64,000 nt of DNA from positions 1,922,001 to 1,986,000 of the forward strand of contig NC_018721.1 of the NCBI RefSeq assembly GCF_000153485.2, in the 5' to 3' direction. Shown one piece after another: positions 9,099 through 18,854 of the stretch. The translations under genes were made by a program, and so were the position numbers. This DNA comes from Psychroflexus torquis ATCC 700755 (GTDB lineage: Bacteria > Bacteroidota > Bacteroidia > Flavobacteriales > Flavobacteriaceae). Positions within the stretch are counted from its first letter, which is position 1. Every line of letters begins with the position of its first letter. The notes beneath the pieces were generated by a model that had not been told where the DNA came from, did not search any database, and saw nothing but the letters and a program-made list of their open reading frames with translations.

Positions 9099-9647
9099 AT
9101 GTCCTTATTAGTTCCAAAAAAAATTGCAGACGATGAAATCTTGGTTCACTATATATTTGATCGAAATTTCAAGAAAAAAATCATATCAGAAAGAGAATTA
9201 GTTTCGAAAGATATCTTTTTACCTAACAAGGGTGGAGTCTCTTTACAAAGAAGTTTTTATTGTAATGAAAATAAATGTAAACAACTTGCAAAAGATATTG
9301 CTATTGGTAAAGTTTATATAGGCTTTTTTGTCTTTAGAAAATCAGATTTTGAAAGAGTTAAGCAAAATTATGTTCTACATGAAAGAAGCGAATTTGATGC
9401 AGATATTATTTCAACACCTTTAGATGAATCTTTTGCATCTATAAAATCTAAGGTTTATATTGATTCTACTGGGAATCCTGCTCACGCCGATTTAATTTAT
9501 AAAAACCCTGCTCTAAGAGAAAGTGAAAGTCCAAATACTGCAATTAGGTCTTTTTCCAGAAAACTTTCTAAAAATTGTAAACTTATAATTGATACCAATC
9601 CATCTTCAAAATCCTTTGAAGATATTGAATTTAAAAAAGTTATCTAA
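9099..9647 (+). CDS. Unknown protein, third gene of cassette
   Basis: A 182-residue soluble protein starting directly after the previous stop. Visible segments are ILVHYIFDRNF, SERELVSKDIFLPNKGGVS and, later, NPAHADLIYKNPALRES. The order of a short opening strand, an F-x-P...G-V-S-L-x-R segment and a P-x-H-A-D segment suggests one compact domain. No enzyme signature, membrane segment or HTH is evident. Conservation of the trio as a unit would be informative. No function is proposed. Confidence 0.72.
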   Translation: MSLLVPKKIADDEILVHYIFDRNFKKKIISERELVSKDIFLPNKGGVSLQRSFYCNENKCKQLAKDIAIGKVYIGFFVFRKSDFERVKQNYVLHERSEFDADIISTPLDESFASIKSKVYIDSTGNPAHADLIYKNPALRESESPNTAIRSFSRKLSKNCKLIIDTNPSSKSFEDIEFKKVI

Positions 9648-9721
9648 AATTTTCGCAAAATTTTATTTTGTAATTATCATTCCAGTTACTAAAGATTCCC
9701 GACCTATTTATAGCGTTAGCT

Positions 9722-9752
9722 AAAAAAAGCGAGACTCTCATCTCGCTTTTTT
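9722..9752. terminator. Bidirectional rho-independent terminator
   Basis: Perfect stem AAAAAAGCGAGA/TCTCGCTTTTTT with a short loop (CTCA), flanked by A and T tracts. It sits between the + strand cassette and the - strand glnS gene and can serve both. The glnS stop codon lies at its right edge. Confidence 0.85.
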
Positions 9753-11426
9753 CTACTTATTCTTCCAGCTGTCTCTTAAGGTCACCGTTCTATTAAAAAC
9801 AAGCTTATGTTCTGTAGACTCTCTATCCACACAGAAATATCCAATGCGTTGGAATTGGAATTTGTCTTCCACTTTTGCAGACTTTAAGCTAGGCTCTACA
9901 TAAGCTTTGCCGATCTGTAAAGAATCAGGATTCACAAAATCTAAAAAGTCTTTGTCCTTATCTGCTGAGGGATCTTCCACAGAAAACAACCGATCATAAA
10001 GTCTCACCTCTACTTCTTCAGCATGAGGAATAGAGACCCAGTGAAGAGTTCCTTTTACTTTTCGTTGAGAAGCCTCTGTGCCACTCCCACTTTTGGTGTC
10101 TGGATCATAGGTACAATGCACCTCTAAAATAGTTCCATCTTCATCTTTCACTACCTCTTCCGCTTTAATGATATAAGCACTTTTCAAACGTACCTCTTTG
10201 CCTAATTTTAAGCGAAAAAACTTGCGGTTAGCTTCCTCTTTAAAGTCTTCTTGTTCTATATATAGTTCTCTAGAAAAAGGAATTTCGCGTTCTCCAGCAG
10301 ACTCATCTTCTTGGTTGTTCTCTGTAACAAGCCACTCTTCTTTCCCTTCAGGGTAATTGGTAATAATCACTTTTAAAGGATCCATCACCCCCATTACTCG
10401 TGGTGCTTTTTTGTTAAGATCATCTCTCACACAGAATTCCAGATGCGCTACATCTATCATATTTTCTCGCTTACCTATCCCTATACTCTCGGCAAAATTG
10501 CGGATAGATTCTGGAGTATAGCCTCGTCGTCGCAAGCCAGAAATAGTTGGCATCCTAGGATCATCCCAAGAATTAACGATGTTTTGCTCTACCAGTTGCG
10601 CTAACTTTCGTTTACTAACCATGGTGTGGCTCAAGTTACGTCGTGCAAATTCTCTTTGTTTTGGAATGAGCTGACCAGGTTGACTTACGCGATCGACGAA
10701 CCAATTGTAAAGCTCACGGTGAGGTAAAAATTCTAGGGTACAGAAAGAATGAGAAATAGATTCTATAAAATCTGATTCCCCATGAGCCCAATCGTACATA
10801 GGATAGACTTTCCAGTCATCTCCTGTGCGATGATGTGCCTTATGTAAACACCTGTACATCAAAGGATCACGCATAATCATATTGGGAGACGCCATATCAA
10901 TTTTAGCGCGAAGTACATGAGCTTTTTCTGCAGTTCCCCCATTTTTCATCGCTTCAAAAAGCTCTAAATTTTCTCCTACAGAACGCTGTCTATACGGACT
11001 GGCTGTTCCTGGCTGAGTAGGAGTTCCTTTTTGAGTCGCAATATCTTCAGACGATTGGCTGTCCACATAAGCATCACCAGCTTTAATTAACTCCACCGCC
11101 CAGTCATATAGTTTCTGAAAATAGTCTGAAGCATAACATTCCTCTGCCCATTCAAAACCAAGCCATTTCACATCGGACTTGATAGACTCTACGAAAACCG
11201 TTTCCTCTTTAATAGGATTGGTATCATCAAATCTTAAGTTGACAGGCGCTTTATACTTTAACCCCAAACCAAAGTTCAAACAAATTGATGAAGCATGACC
11301 TATGTGCAAAAATCCGTTAGGTTCTGGAGGAAACCTGAATTTAAGATCACTTACTTTATAGTCGGTTTTCAAATCTTCTTCAATAATCTGCTCGATGAAG
11401 TTCAATGATTTTTTTTCTTCAGACAT
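9753..11426 (-). CDS. glnS: Glutaminyl-tRNA synthetase
   Basis: The enzyme attaches glutamine to tRNA-Gln. The class I signatures are HIGH at residues 41-44 (PPEPNGFLHIGHAS) and VSKRK around residue 270. Also visible are NLRFDDTNP and the conserved GDDWKVYPMYDWAHGESD segment that distinguishes GlnRS from bacterial GluRS. The C-terminal third is the two-barrel anticodon-binding region, ending in the family pattern FNRTVTLRDSW. Length 557 is normal. Having GlnRS suggests Gln-tRNA is made directly rather than only through GatCAB. Single gene ending at a strong terminator. Confidence 0.97.
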   Translation of the reverse strand: MSEEKKSLNFIEQIIEEDLKTDYKVSDLKFRFPPEPNGFLHIGHASSICLNFGLGLKYKAPVNLRFDDTNPIKEETVFVESIKSDVKWLGFEWAEECYASDYFQKLYDWAVELIKAGDAYVDSQSSEDIATQKGTPTQPGTASPYRQRSVGENLELFEAMKNGGTAEKAHVLRAKIDMASPNMIMRDPLMYRCLHKAHHRTGDDWKVYPMYDWAHGESDFIESISHSFCTLEFLPHRELYNWFVDRVSQPGQLIPKQREFARRNLSHTMVSKRKLAQLVEQNIVNSWDDPRMPTISGLRRRGYTPESIRNFAESIGIGKRENMIDVAHLEFCVRDDLNKKAPRVMGVMDPLKVIITNYPEGKEEWLVTENNQEDESAGEREIPFSRELYIEQEDFKEEANRKFFRLKLGKEVRLKSAYIIKAEEVVKDEDGTILEVHCTYDPDTKSGSGTEASQRKVKGTLHWVSIPHAEEVEVRLYDRLFSVEDPSADKDKDFLDFVNPDSLQIGKAYVEPSLKSAKVEDKFQFQRIGYFCVDRESTEHKLVFNRTVTLRDSWKNK

Positions 11427-11679
11427 AATTCAAAATTAAGTTGCAAATTTACTTAAATTCGGTTGGCTTCTTTAGGGAGCTAATAAGATTTAATCAGATT
11501 TATTTAGGGACGAAATACAGCATTATAAATGAACTCAAATGCACTAGGTTTATACTACAACTTGACTCTGGTATTTAAGATTATTATAGTTGAGAGATCT
11601 AAATTTAATAGAATATTCGTGTAAAAGTCTTATTTTAATGTGACGCTAACCAATGGAAATTAATTTTAAAAAAAATGAC

Positions 11680-12633
11680 ATGAAAAATCTAAAACCCCTA
11701 CTCATCATCGTTTTATTCTTATTTATTTCTTGCAGTTCTGATGATGATTCCCCTGAAACAAATATTAGAGTTACCAATTTCATAAACGAGGTAGTAGATA
11801 TTATGGAGGTGAATTCAATTAATAGAAATACCATTAGCTGGGACGATTTTAGAACTCGGGTATTGACTAGGGCTCAAAATGTAACTGGAACAGATAATCC
11901 ACTCCGCTTAGCTTTGCAATTACTTGAAGACAACCATAGCTTTATAAGGAAGACAAACGGTACATTTATTTCTGGATCATCTATATTTTGTCCGCCCTCA
12001 GATTTATCTCCTGTCCCAACACCAGATAATGTAGGGTACATTAAGATTAATTCTTTTTCTGGTAACGATCAGAGCGAAAGTTTAGCTTTTGCCGAAAATA
12101 TTCAAAACGAGATAAGAGTTCAGGACAGTGAAAATATATCGGGTTGGATTGTAGACCTAAGAAATAACCCTGGCGGCAATATGTGGCCCATGCTGGCAGG
12201 AGTAGGACCAGTTTTGGGGGAAGGTATAGCGGGGTACTTTATTGGTCCAGACAATGAATCCACACCATGGTCTTATGCTAATGGAGCAGCCATTTTAGGG
12301 CAAAATACTATCGCTAATGTAACATCTGCTTATACATTACTCCATTCAGACTCCAAAGTAGCAGTTCTGTTGAATCGTGCAGTAATTAGTTCTGGTGAAG
12401 CTATAGCTATATCATTTATCGGACGGAGCAACACGGAAACTTTTGGCGAAGCTACCTGTGGATTATCTACCGCAAATGCTGGTTTTTCATTAAGTGATGG
12501 CTCTACATTGTTTCTTACAACTGCATTTATGGCTGATCGAAATCAGAATGTGTATGGCGAGTCAATTCTTCCAGACAATGTTGTGAGCGATGGAGAACTC
12601 ATTCAGGCAGCGATAGATTATATAAATAATTAG
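11680..12633 (+). CDS. S41 family peptidase, lipoprotein
   Basis: A 317-residue lipoprotein (lipobox LFISC followed by SSDDDSP) with the C-terminal core of S41 (tail-specific/carboxy-terminal processing) proteases. The strand WIVDLRNNPGGN is the typical S41 core, and SSGEA holds the catalytic Ser. No PDZ domain is evident and the N-terminal region is short. The catalytic Lys expected about 25 residues after the Ser is not obvious; a Cys (EATCGLS) lies in this stretch, so activity is uncertain. An upstream ATG at 11653 adds nine residues; the ATG at 11680 (MKNLKPLL) gives a normal signal peptide and is preferred. Confidence 0.82.
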   Translation: MKNLKPLLIIVLFLFISCSSDDDSPETNIRVTNFINEVVDIMEVNSINRNTISWDDFRTRVLTRAQNVTGTDNPLRLALQLLEDNHSFIRKTNGTFISGSSIFCPPSDLSPVPTPDNVGYIKINSFSGNDQSESLAFAENIQNEIRVQDSENISGWIVDLRNNPGGNMWPMLAGVGPVLGEGIAGYFIGPDNESTPWSYANGAAILGQNTIANVTSAYTLLHSDSKVAVLLNRAVISSGEAIAISFIGRSNTETFGEATCGLSTANAGFSLSDGSTLFLTTAFMADRNQNVYGESILPDNVVSDGELIQAAIDYINN

Positions 12634-12976
12634 AACCTATACTCATCATTTATATCTACCAAGTACCTAACACTATCCTTGAAGAATTTTTAAAAGCACC
12701 CAGTAAATAAAAATTCATGAACACACACATTTCCTAATGCCTGATGACTGTAAAACACACTATCATATTTTAAATGACCATTATAGGATTTGTAAATACT
12801 TGTAAACAATTCATAGGATAACACCTGTGAATTCAAACACTCTATCCATATCTTCAGATTCTAGATTTCGTTGAATTCCAAGTTTAGAATAGTAGATTTT
12901 ACATCAAGAGAATCATTTCAATCTAGGGCTAGATTTTGTTCTGCCACTTAAGCTTTTGAGGTAAATTTTAAAGCTG
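12634..12976. other. Gene-free stretch between S41 peptidase and glpR
   Basis: This 343-base convergent gap is AT-rich and has stops in all frames. I see no RNA gene, clear terminator stem or repeat shared with the rest of the window. Confidence 0.6.
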
Positions 12977-13735
12977 TTATACCAAAGTCAATTGGATACC
13001 ATGGTCTCTGATTTCTTGAGCTAAGGTACTACTGATTGCGGAATCGGTAATGATATGATGAATTTCAGAAATATCACATATCTTTCCAAAGCCCTTTCGG
13101 TTGAATTTGGAAGAGTCTGCTAGAATAATTATTTTTTGAGCCGACTCAATCATCTTCTTATTCAGCATCGCTTCGCTTAGACTTGTAGTAGTACACCCAT
13201 AACTCATATCGATACCGTCTACGCCAAGAAATAATAAATTACAGGAAATATTTTCCAAGATCGCCTGAGAAAAATGACCAGTCACCGATGAAGAGCTATG
13301 CCTTACATTTCCTCCCAACTGTAGGATATCATAATGAGGAGACTTGGTGAGCTCTAACGAAACATTAAGCGAAGAAGTGGTTATATTTAGATTGCCCTCA
13401 ATATTAATAGCTTTAGCAAGGGATTGCATACTTGTCCCAGAACCTATCATAATAGAGTCCTCTGGCTTGATTAATTTTACAGCAGCCTCTGCTATTGCAT
13501 TTTTTTCTTTAACATGAATTTTTTCCTTTTCACTAACGTTCCTATCATTAATATATGGATTTTCGAAAGTAGCGCCACCGTGATTCCTAAAAAGAAGACC
13601 TTTGTTTTCAAGCAGTTTCAGATCCTTTCTTATCGTTACGGCTGATACACTAAACATGTCACAAAGTTCGGAAACACCTATATAACCTTCCTTCTGTAAT
13701 AAATCTAAAATAGCTTGATGTCGTTTCATTTGCAT
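12977..13735 (-). CDS. glpR: DeoR/GlpR-family transcriptional repressor of the glp genes
   Basis: A 252-residue regulator. The N-terminal DeoR winged helix-turn-helix is clear: RHQAILDLLQKEGY, then VSELCDMFSVSAVTIRKDL and LLFRNHGGA. The remainder is the DeoR sugar-phosphate sensor domain (GSGTSMQSLAKAI, LLFLGVDGID, ILADSSKF). The gene is divergent from glpD, with a shared 190-base control region, so it most likely represses glpDKF and responds to glycerol-3-phosphate. The ligand is inferred from context. ATG at 13735 or 13729 could be the start. Confidence 0.88.
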   Translation of the reverse strand: MQMKRHQAILDLLQKEGYIGVSELCDMFSVSAVTIRKDLKLLENKGLLFRNHGGATFENPYINDRNVSEKEKIHVKEKNAIAEAAVKLIKPEDSIMIGSGTSMQSLAKAINIEGNLNITTSSLNVSLELTKSPHYDILQLGGNVRHSSSSVTGHFSQAILENISCNLLFLGVDGIDMSYGCTTTSLSEAMLNKKMIESAQKIIILADSSKFNRKGFGKICDISEIHHIITDSAISSTLAQEIRDHGIQLTLV

Positions 13736-13841
13736 TTCACTTAAGTCACAAATATAAGTGATATTAAAACACTAAGGTCGGCTAGGCTTGTATTTATAGC
13801 TTCACTTGTAACATTAAAATTATCAATATAGCTTCATTATG

Positions 13842-13902
13842 TTTCGTTTTACAGTAATTATTTCACTTATTCTTTCGTTTTATTATAATTTTATTATATT
13901 TG
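13842..13902 (+). promoter_or_regulatory. glpD promoter with candidate GlpR operator repeats
   Basis: TATATTTG at 13895-13902 matches the Bacteroidota -7 element, 24 bases before the glpD start. TTTCGTTTTA occurs twice in direct orientation, at 13842-13851 and 13873-13882; the second copy covers the expected -33 region. Binding there by the divergent DeoR-type protein would block transcription. The operator role is inferred. Confidence 0.5.
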
Positions 13903-13925
13903 GTTTATATTAGAAATAAAACAAA

Positions 13926-15503
13926 ATGATAAAACAGCTACTTTTTGACAGAAAACATCTCATTGAAAACGCAAAAAAAGTAAAGGAGTGGGATGTCATT
14001 GTAATCGGGGGAGGATCCACTGGTCTTGGAATTGCATTAGATAGCGTCACTAGAGGTTATAAAACTCTTCTTCTGGAACAGTTAGATTATGCCAAAGGAA
14101 CGTCAAGCAGAAGTACTAAGCTTGTCCATGGTGGTGTCCGATATCTTGCACAAGCCAATTTTTCCCTAGTTACAGAAGCCTTGAAAGAAAGAGGCTTACT
14201 AGAGCAAAATGCTCCACATCTAGTTAAAAATCAAACCTTTTTAATTCCAAACTACACTTGGTGGGAAGGTCCTTATTATACGCTAGGTTTAAAAGCCTAC
14301 GACTTTCTTGCTGGGAAATTAAGTTTAGGTGCTTCTAAACATCTGAATAAAAGTGAAACCATTCGTAAGTTAAAAACGATTAAAAAAGATAAATTGAGAG
14401 GGAGTGTTAGTTATCAAGATGGTCAATTTGACGATTCTAGACTAGCAGTAAATATTGCACAAACTGCCATTGAAAAAGGAGGCTCTTTACTCAATTATTT
14501 CAAGGTCAAAAATTTAACAAAAGACACTGATAATAAAGTATCTGGTGTTCTAGCCATCGATCAAGAAACCAAAGAGGAACATCTCTTTAAAGGAAAAGCT
14601 ATTATCAATGCCACAGGAGTTTTTGCAGATGATATTTTGCAAATGGACGAGCCTGGCTCCAAAAATATAATACAACCTAGCCAAGGAGTTCATTTGGTTT
14701 TTGATAAAGAGTTTCTTCCTGGAGAAGATGCTCTAATGATACCAAAAACTGATGATGGGAGAGTTCTCTTTGCAGTCCCTTGGCATGATAAAGTGATTGT
14801 GGGGACTACCGACGAAATGGTAGATTCTCATACCACAGAGCCTAATGCCTCAGAGAAAGAGGTTGAGTTTATCCTAGAAACCTTCAACCGTTTTATAGAA
14901 AGGAAAGCCACACGAGCAGATGTGAAAAGTATATACGCCGGTCTTAGACCACTTGCTGCACCAGAAGATGATAGCGGAAAGACAAAAGAGATTTCCAGAG
15001 GACATAAAATCTTCGTTTCAGATACTGGTCTTGTTTCTATTACGGGTGGTAAGTGGACTACCTACAGAAAAATGGCAGAAGATACCCTCGATAAAGTAAT
15101 CGCTTTAAATAAACTTCCTAAAAAAGAATGTGTCACAGAACGTCTTTTGATACATGGCGCGATGGAAACAGAGGAAAGAGGGAATCACCTTTACGTTTAT
15201 GGTACTGATCAGGTCCATCTTAAAACTTTACTAATAGAAAACCCTAGCCTAGGAGAAAAGATACACCCAGACCTGGAGTTTCAAAATGTAGAAGTTTTGT
15301 GGGCGGCAAGGCATGAAATGGCAAGAACTGTTGAGGATGTCTTAGCAAGAAGAGTGAGAGTCTTATTTCTAGACGCTAAGCGTTCTATTGAAATGGCTCC
15401 TAATGTTGCAGAAATTTTAGCAAAAGAGCTCAATAAAGATAAGTCGTGGATATCCACGCAAATTGAAGACTATACTCAACTCGCTAAAGGATACCTCATG
15501 TAA
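13926..15503 (+). CDS. glpD: Glycerol-3-phosphate dehydrogenase (FAD)
   Basis: The enzyme oxidises glycerol-3-phosphate to dihydroxyacetone phosphate at the membrane and feeds electrons to the quinone pool. The FAD-binding GxGxxG motif is at the N-terminus (VIVIGGGSTGLG), followed by the family pattern GTSSRSTKLVHGGVRYL. Later patterns include GVHLVFD, VGTTDE, YAGLRPLA and ITGGKWTTYRKMAED, and the C-terminal helical domain has WAARHEMARTVEDVLARR. Length 525 is standard. It is the first gene of a four-gene operon (glpD, glpK, glpF, outer-membrane protein) and is probably controlled by the divergent repressor. Confidence 0.96.
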   Translation: MIKQLLFDRKHLIENAKKVKEWDVIVIGGGSTGLGIALDSVTRGYKTLLLEQLDYAKGTSSRSTKLVHGGVRYLAQANFSLVTEALKERGLLEQNAPHLVKNQTFLIPNYTWWEGPYYTLGLKAYDFLAGKLSLGASKHLNKSETIRKLKTIKKDKLRGSVSYQDGQFDDSRLAVNIAQTAIEKGGSLLNYFKVKNLTKDTDNKVSGVLAIDQETKEEHLFKGKAIINATGVFADDILQMDEPGSKNIIQPSQGVHLVFDKEFLPGEDALMIPKTDDGRVLFAVPWHDKVIVGTTDEMVDSHTTEPNASEKEVEFILETFNRFIERKATRADVKSIYAGLRPLAAPEDDSGKTKEISRGHKIFVSDTGLVSITGGKWTTYRKMAEDTLDKVIALNKLPKKECVTERLLIHGAMETEERGNHLYVYGTDQVHLKTLLIENPSLGEKIHPDLEFQNVEVLWAARHEMARTVEDVLARRVRVLFLDAKRSIEMAPNVAEILAKELNKDKSWISTQIEDYTQLAKGYLM

Positions 15504-15560
15504 TCTTTTAACAAATCTAAAATACCAACCTTAATTAATAACCCTAAAACATATAATTTG

Positions 15561-17057
15561 ATGGAGAAATACATTTTGGCATTAGACCAAGGAACAACAA
15601 GTTCAAGAGCAATTGTGTTTAACAAGAAAGGTAAAATCTATTCTGTTGCTCAAAAAGAAATCACTCAATACTTTCCAAAACCAGGCTGGGTGGAACACGA
15701 CCCTTTAGAAATTTGGTCTAAACAAGCAGGTGTTGCTGCTGAAGCAACAACCAAAAAAGGACTAAATGGTAAAAATATTGCTGCCATAGGAATCACCAAC
15801 CAAAGAGAAACAGTGGTCATATGGGATAAACACACTGGAGATCCTATTTATAACGCAATTGTTTGGCAAGATAAACGGACCTCTGACTATTGTGACCAGC
15901 TTAAAGCAGACGGTAAAGAAAAGATGATACAAGAAAAGACAGGTCTTGTGATAGATTCCTATTTTTCAGGAACTAAGGTCAAATGGATTCTCGATAATGT
16001 TGAGGGAGCAAGAGAAAAAGCAAACGCTGGTGATCTTATTCTTGGAACAATGGATTCGTGGTTAATTTGGAACTTTACCAAAGGGGAACTCCATGTAACT
16101 GACGTGACCAACGCTTCTCGAACCATGCTTTTTAATATTCATACCATGGACTGGGATGATGATCTCTTGGAATTATTTGACATTCCAAAAAACATGCTGC
16201 CAGAAGTTAAAGATTCAAGTGAAGTGTATGGACATACCAAAACCACAGTATTTGCTTCCAAAATTCCTATTGCGGGTATTGCTGGAGATCAAATGGCTGC
16301 CTTGTTTGGTCAAATGTGTACAGAAAAAGGAATGGTGAAAAGCACTTATGGAACAGGCTGTTTTATGCTGATGAATATTGGTGATAAACCTATTATTTCA
16401 AAGAACAAATTATTGACTACTGTTGCTTGGAGAATTAATGGTAAAACTGAGTATGCACTAGAAGGTAGTATTTTTATAGGTGGTGCTGTGGTCCAATGGC
16501 TAAGAGATGGATTGGGAATTATTAAAAGATCCCAGGATATTGAAAACTTAGCGATGTCTGTAGAGTCTACAGACGGTGTATATTTTATTCCTGCATTTGC
16601 TGGTATTGGTGCTCCATATTGGGACCAAGAAGCGAAAGGGACTATGTTTGGAATTACAAGGGGAACCACTGATGCTCATATTGCAAGAGCTTCTTTAGAA
16701 GCTATAGCTTATCAAACTATGGACATCTTAAAAGCAATGGAGGCCGATTCCGAAATCGATATAGGAGAATTACGTGTGGATGGTGGAGCCACTGTTAATG
16801 ACATGTTGATGCAATTTCAATCTGATGTTTTAAATACCACTACTATAAGACCAAAAGTAACTGAAACCACTGCTTTGGGGGCTGCCTATTTAGCGGGATT
16901 GGCGGTTGGTTTTTGGAAAGATATGGAAGAAATTCAGGCCACCTGGAAAGAAGATGTCAAATTTCAACCAACAAAAGACCAAGATAAAATTCAAGACGGT
17001 ATCAAGGGTTGGTACAGAGCGATTAATGCCCTCCAATCTTGGAGTAAATCTAAATAA
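15561..17057 (+). CDS. glpK: Glycerol kinase
   Basis: Phosphorylates glycerol to sn-glycerol-3-phosphate with ATP. FGGY-kinase signatures are clear: [14 protein letters not shown] at the N-terminus, [38 protein letters not shown] and [10 protein letters not shown], with [19 protein letters not shown] near the C-terminus. Length 498 is standard. A TTG three bases upstream of the ATG at 15561 extends the frame, but the ATG is chosen. It lies 57 bases after glpD and only two bases before glpF. Confidence 0.97.
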   Translation: MEKYILALDQGTTSSRAIVFNKKGKIYSVAQKEITQYFPKPGWVEHDPLEIWSKQAGVAAEATTKKGLNGKNIAAIGITNQRETVVIWDKHTGDPIYNAIVWQDKRTSDYCDQLKADGKEKMIQEKTGLVIDSYFSGTKVKWILDNVEGAREKANAGDLILGTMDSWLIWNFTKGELHVTDVTNASRTMLFNIHTMDWDDDLLELFDIPKNMLPEVKDSSEVYGHTKTTVFASKIPIAGIAGDQMAALFGQMCTEKGMVKSTYGTGCFMLMNIGDKPIISKNKLLTTVAWRINGKTEYALEGSIFIGGAVVQWLRDGLGIIKRSQDIENLAMSVESTDGVYFIPAFAGIGAPYWDQEAKGTMFGITRGTTDAHIARASLEAIAYQTMDILKAMEADSEIDIGELRVDGGATVNDMLMQFQSDVLNTTTIRPKVTETTALGAAYLAGLAVGFWKDMEEIQATWKEDVKFQPTKDQDKIQDGIKGWYRAINALQSWSKSK

Positions 17058-17059
17058 TT

Positions 17060-17791
17060 ATGACACCATTTATAGCAGAAATATTAGGGACAGCTATACT
17101 CATTCTTCTTGGAGGAGGAGTGGTTGCTAGTTGCGTATTAAAAGAAACCAAAAGCAGCGGCTCCGGGTGGATCGTTATTACCACAGGATGGGCTATGGCT
17201 GTTTTTATAGGGGTGCTTGTTGCTGCGCCTTATAGCGGAGCGCATATTAACCCAGCAGTAACTTTAGCATTAGCTCTTGAAGGAAGCTTTCCTTGGAAAG
17301 AAGTGCCAGTGTATATTTTAGCTCAACTTATTGGAGCAATGATAGGCTCTGGAACGGTTTATGCCCTCTTTAAAGATCATTTTGACGCCTCAGATGATGC
17401 TGCAGGTAAGCGCGCTATCTTTTGTACCGATCCAGCGATTTCGAATACATTTAGGAATTTATTAAGTGAAATTGTGGGCACTTTTGTACTCATCATCGCT
17501 GTATTTTATATCTCTGGAGCAGAGTTGCATGGAGAAAATAGTGCTCCCGTTGGACTTGGATCTGTTGGTGCAATTCCTATTGCGTTTGTCGTGTGGAGTA
17601 TCGGTTTATCCTTAGGGGGACTTACAGGTTACGCCATTAATCCTGCAAGAGACTTAGGCCCTAGAATTATGCACTTCCTCCTTCCTATTAAAGGAAAGAC
17701 TCATAGCAACTGGTCGTATGGATGGATCCCCGTTATAGGACCGTTTATAGGCGCAGTACTAGCCACCTTACTTCATTTAATGCTTAGCTAA
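17060..17791 (+). CDS. glpF: Glycerol uptake facilitator (aquaglyceroporin)
   Basis: A 243-residue inner-membrane channel of the MIP family. Both half-helix motifs are present: NPA in GAHINPAVTLAL and NPA in GYAINPARDLGPR. The acidic residue after the second NPAR (NPARD) is the mark of glycerol facilitators as opposed to water-only aquaporins. Six hydrophobic segments can be counted. It starts two bases after glpK, so uptake is coupled to phosphorylation. Confidence 0.95.
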   Translation: MTPFIAEILGTAILILLGGGVVASCVLKETKSSGSGWIVITTGWAMAVFIGVLVAAPYSGAHINPAVTLALALEGSFPWKEVPVYILAQLIGAMIGSGTVYALFKDHFDASDDAAGKRAIFCTDPAISNTFRNLLSEIVGTFVLIIAVFYISGAELHGENSAPVGLGSVGAIPIAFVVWSIGLSLGGLTGYAINPARDLGPRIMHFLLPIKGKTHSNWSYGWIPVIGPFIGAVLATLLHLMLS

Positions 17792-17802
17792 AAACTAAAA
17801 TA

Positions 17803-18600
17803 ATGATACCTTTTATAAAAATAATAGGACTTTTTATAGTCCTAAACACTACTGCTTTGTCTTATGGTCAAAGAGATTATGACAGAATTCCGAATTTACC
17901 TAAAGAGAATTTAGAGACCAAAGAGGATAACGACTCCTATCGCCCATTTAATTTTAACTTAACGGTAAAAAACATGCACTTATGGCGAGGGTATCGTGTG
18001 ACAGATGAAGCTATGACTGCCGCTAATGTATATTATGAATCCAAGAATAGAAAATTTAAAGCTGGTCTTTGGGGAGGAGTAGGATTTGCAGGAAATTATA
18101 CTGAATTTGACTACTACCTGTCTTACGAGCACAACAACTGGACGTTTGCTATTTGGGATATCAATAATTACACCGATTTTCCAAATGCTAAAATTTTCAA
18201 CTACGACAGAGCAGTAACCTCACACTTTATAGATGTTTCTATAACTCATAAATTAGAACAAATCCCATTACAGTTTTCTTGGAGTACGATAGTTCAAGGT
18301 CGGGATACCTATATAAATTCCAATGGTGACTTACGAAATGCTTTCACAAATTACGTAGAAGCTTCCTACAGTATTGCCGATGGTAAAAACTGGAATTTAA
18401 GTGCTTATGTTGGCGCAGCATTTTCATTTGTAAGTGATGCTCACTTTTATGGAGAAAAAACCGGTTTCAACAATTTTGGACTATCTTATACAAAAGATTT
18501 AAAGATCCTAGATAAGTATACTATTCCTGTAGCCGCTACTGCCGTGTGGAACGATTTACAAGATTATGGTGCTTTACAAATCGCTGTTGATCTATTTTAA
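17803..18600 (+). CDS. Outer-membrane protein of the glp operon
   Basis: A 265-residue protein with a signal peptide ending near LSYGQ (residue 23) and about ten amphipathic beta strands ending in DYGALQIAVDLF, which fits an outer-membrane barrel. Recurrent aromatic strands include WRGYRVTDE, FKAGLWGGVGF, NWTFAIWDINNYTDF and NWNLSAYVGAAFSF. The start lies 11 bases after glpF, so it is part of the glycerol operon. A role in letting glycerol or glycerophosphodiester products cross the outer membrane is inferred from position only. Confidence 0.8.
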   Translation: MIPFIKIIGLFIVLNTTALSYGQRDYDRIPNLPKENLETKEDNDSYRPFNFNLTVKNMHLWRGYRVTDEAMTAANVYYESKNRKFKAGLWGGVGFAGNYTEFDYYLSYEHNNWTFAIWDINNYTDFPNAKIFNYDRAVTSHFIDVSITHKLEQIPLQFSWSTIVQGRDTYINSNGDLRNAFTNYVEASYSIADGKNWNLSAYVGAAFSFVSDAHFYGEKTGFNNFGLSYTKDLKILDKYTIPVAATAVWNDLQDYGALQIAVDLF

Positions 18601-18800
18601 CCCAGCTCAATAGATCAGAATATTACGTTAGATCTCTTTTGATTTTGGGTTTCGAAAAATTTCAAGTGTAGAATAAGTTAGCTTTAAACTTAGCATTCTC
18701 TTGAACCCTTAGCTGGGCCTGTAAGATCCTAATTGAAGGCACTAGGAAACGATTTGAAAATTATTTTTTTGCCGTTTTCACGTCTCTGCATTAAAAAAAT

Positions 18801-18833
18801 AAAAGTCCCTTTCTACAGTTGAAAGAGACTTTT
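18801..18833. terminator. Bidirectional terminator between glp operon and pyc
   Basis: Arms AAAAGTCCCTTTC and GAAAGAGACTTTT pair over 13 positions with one mismatch around a 7-base loop. The stem is A/T flanked, so it works in both directions for the convergent glp operon and pyc. Confidence 0.82.
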
Positions 18834-18854
18834 ACTTATTAAAATAGTAGATAT

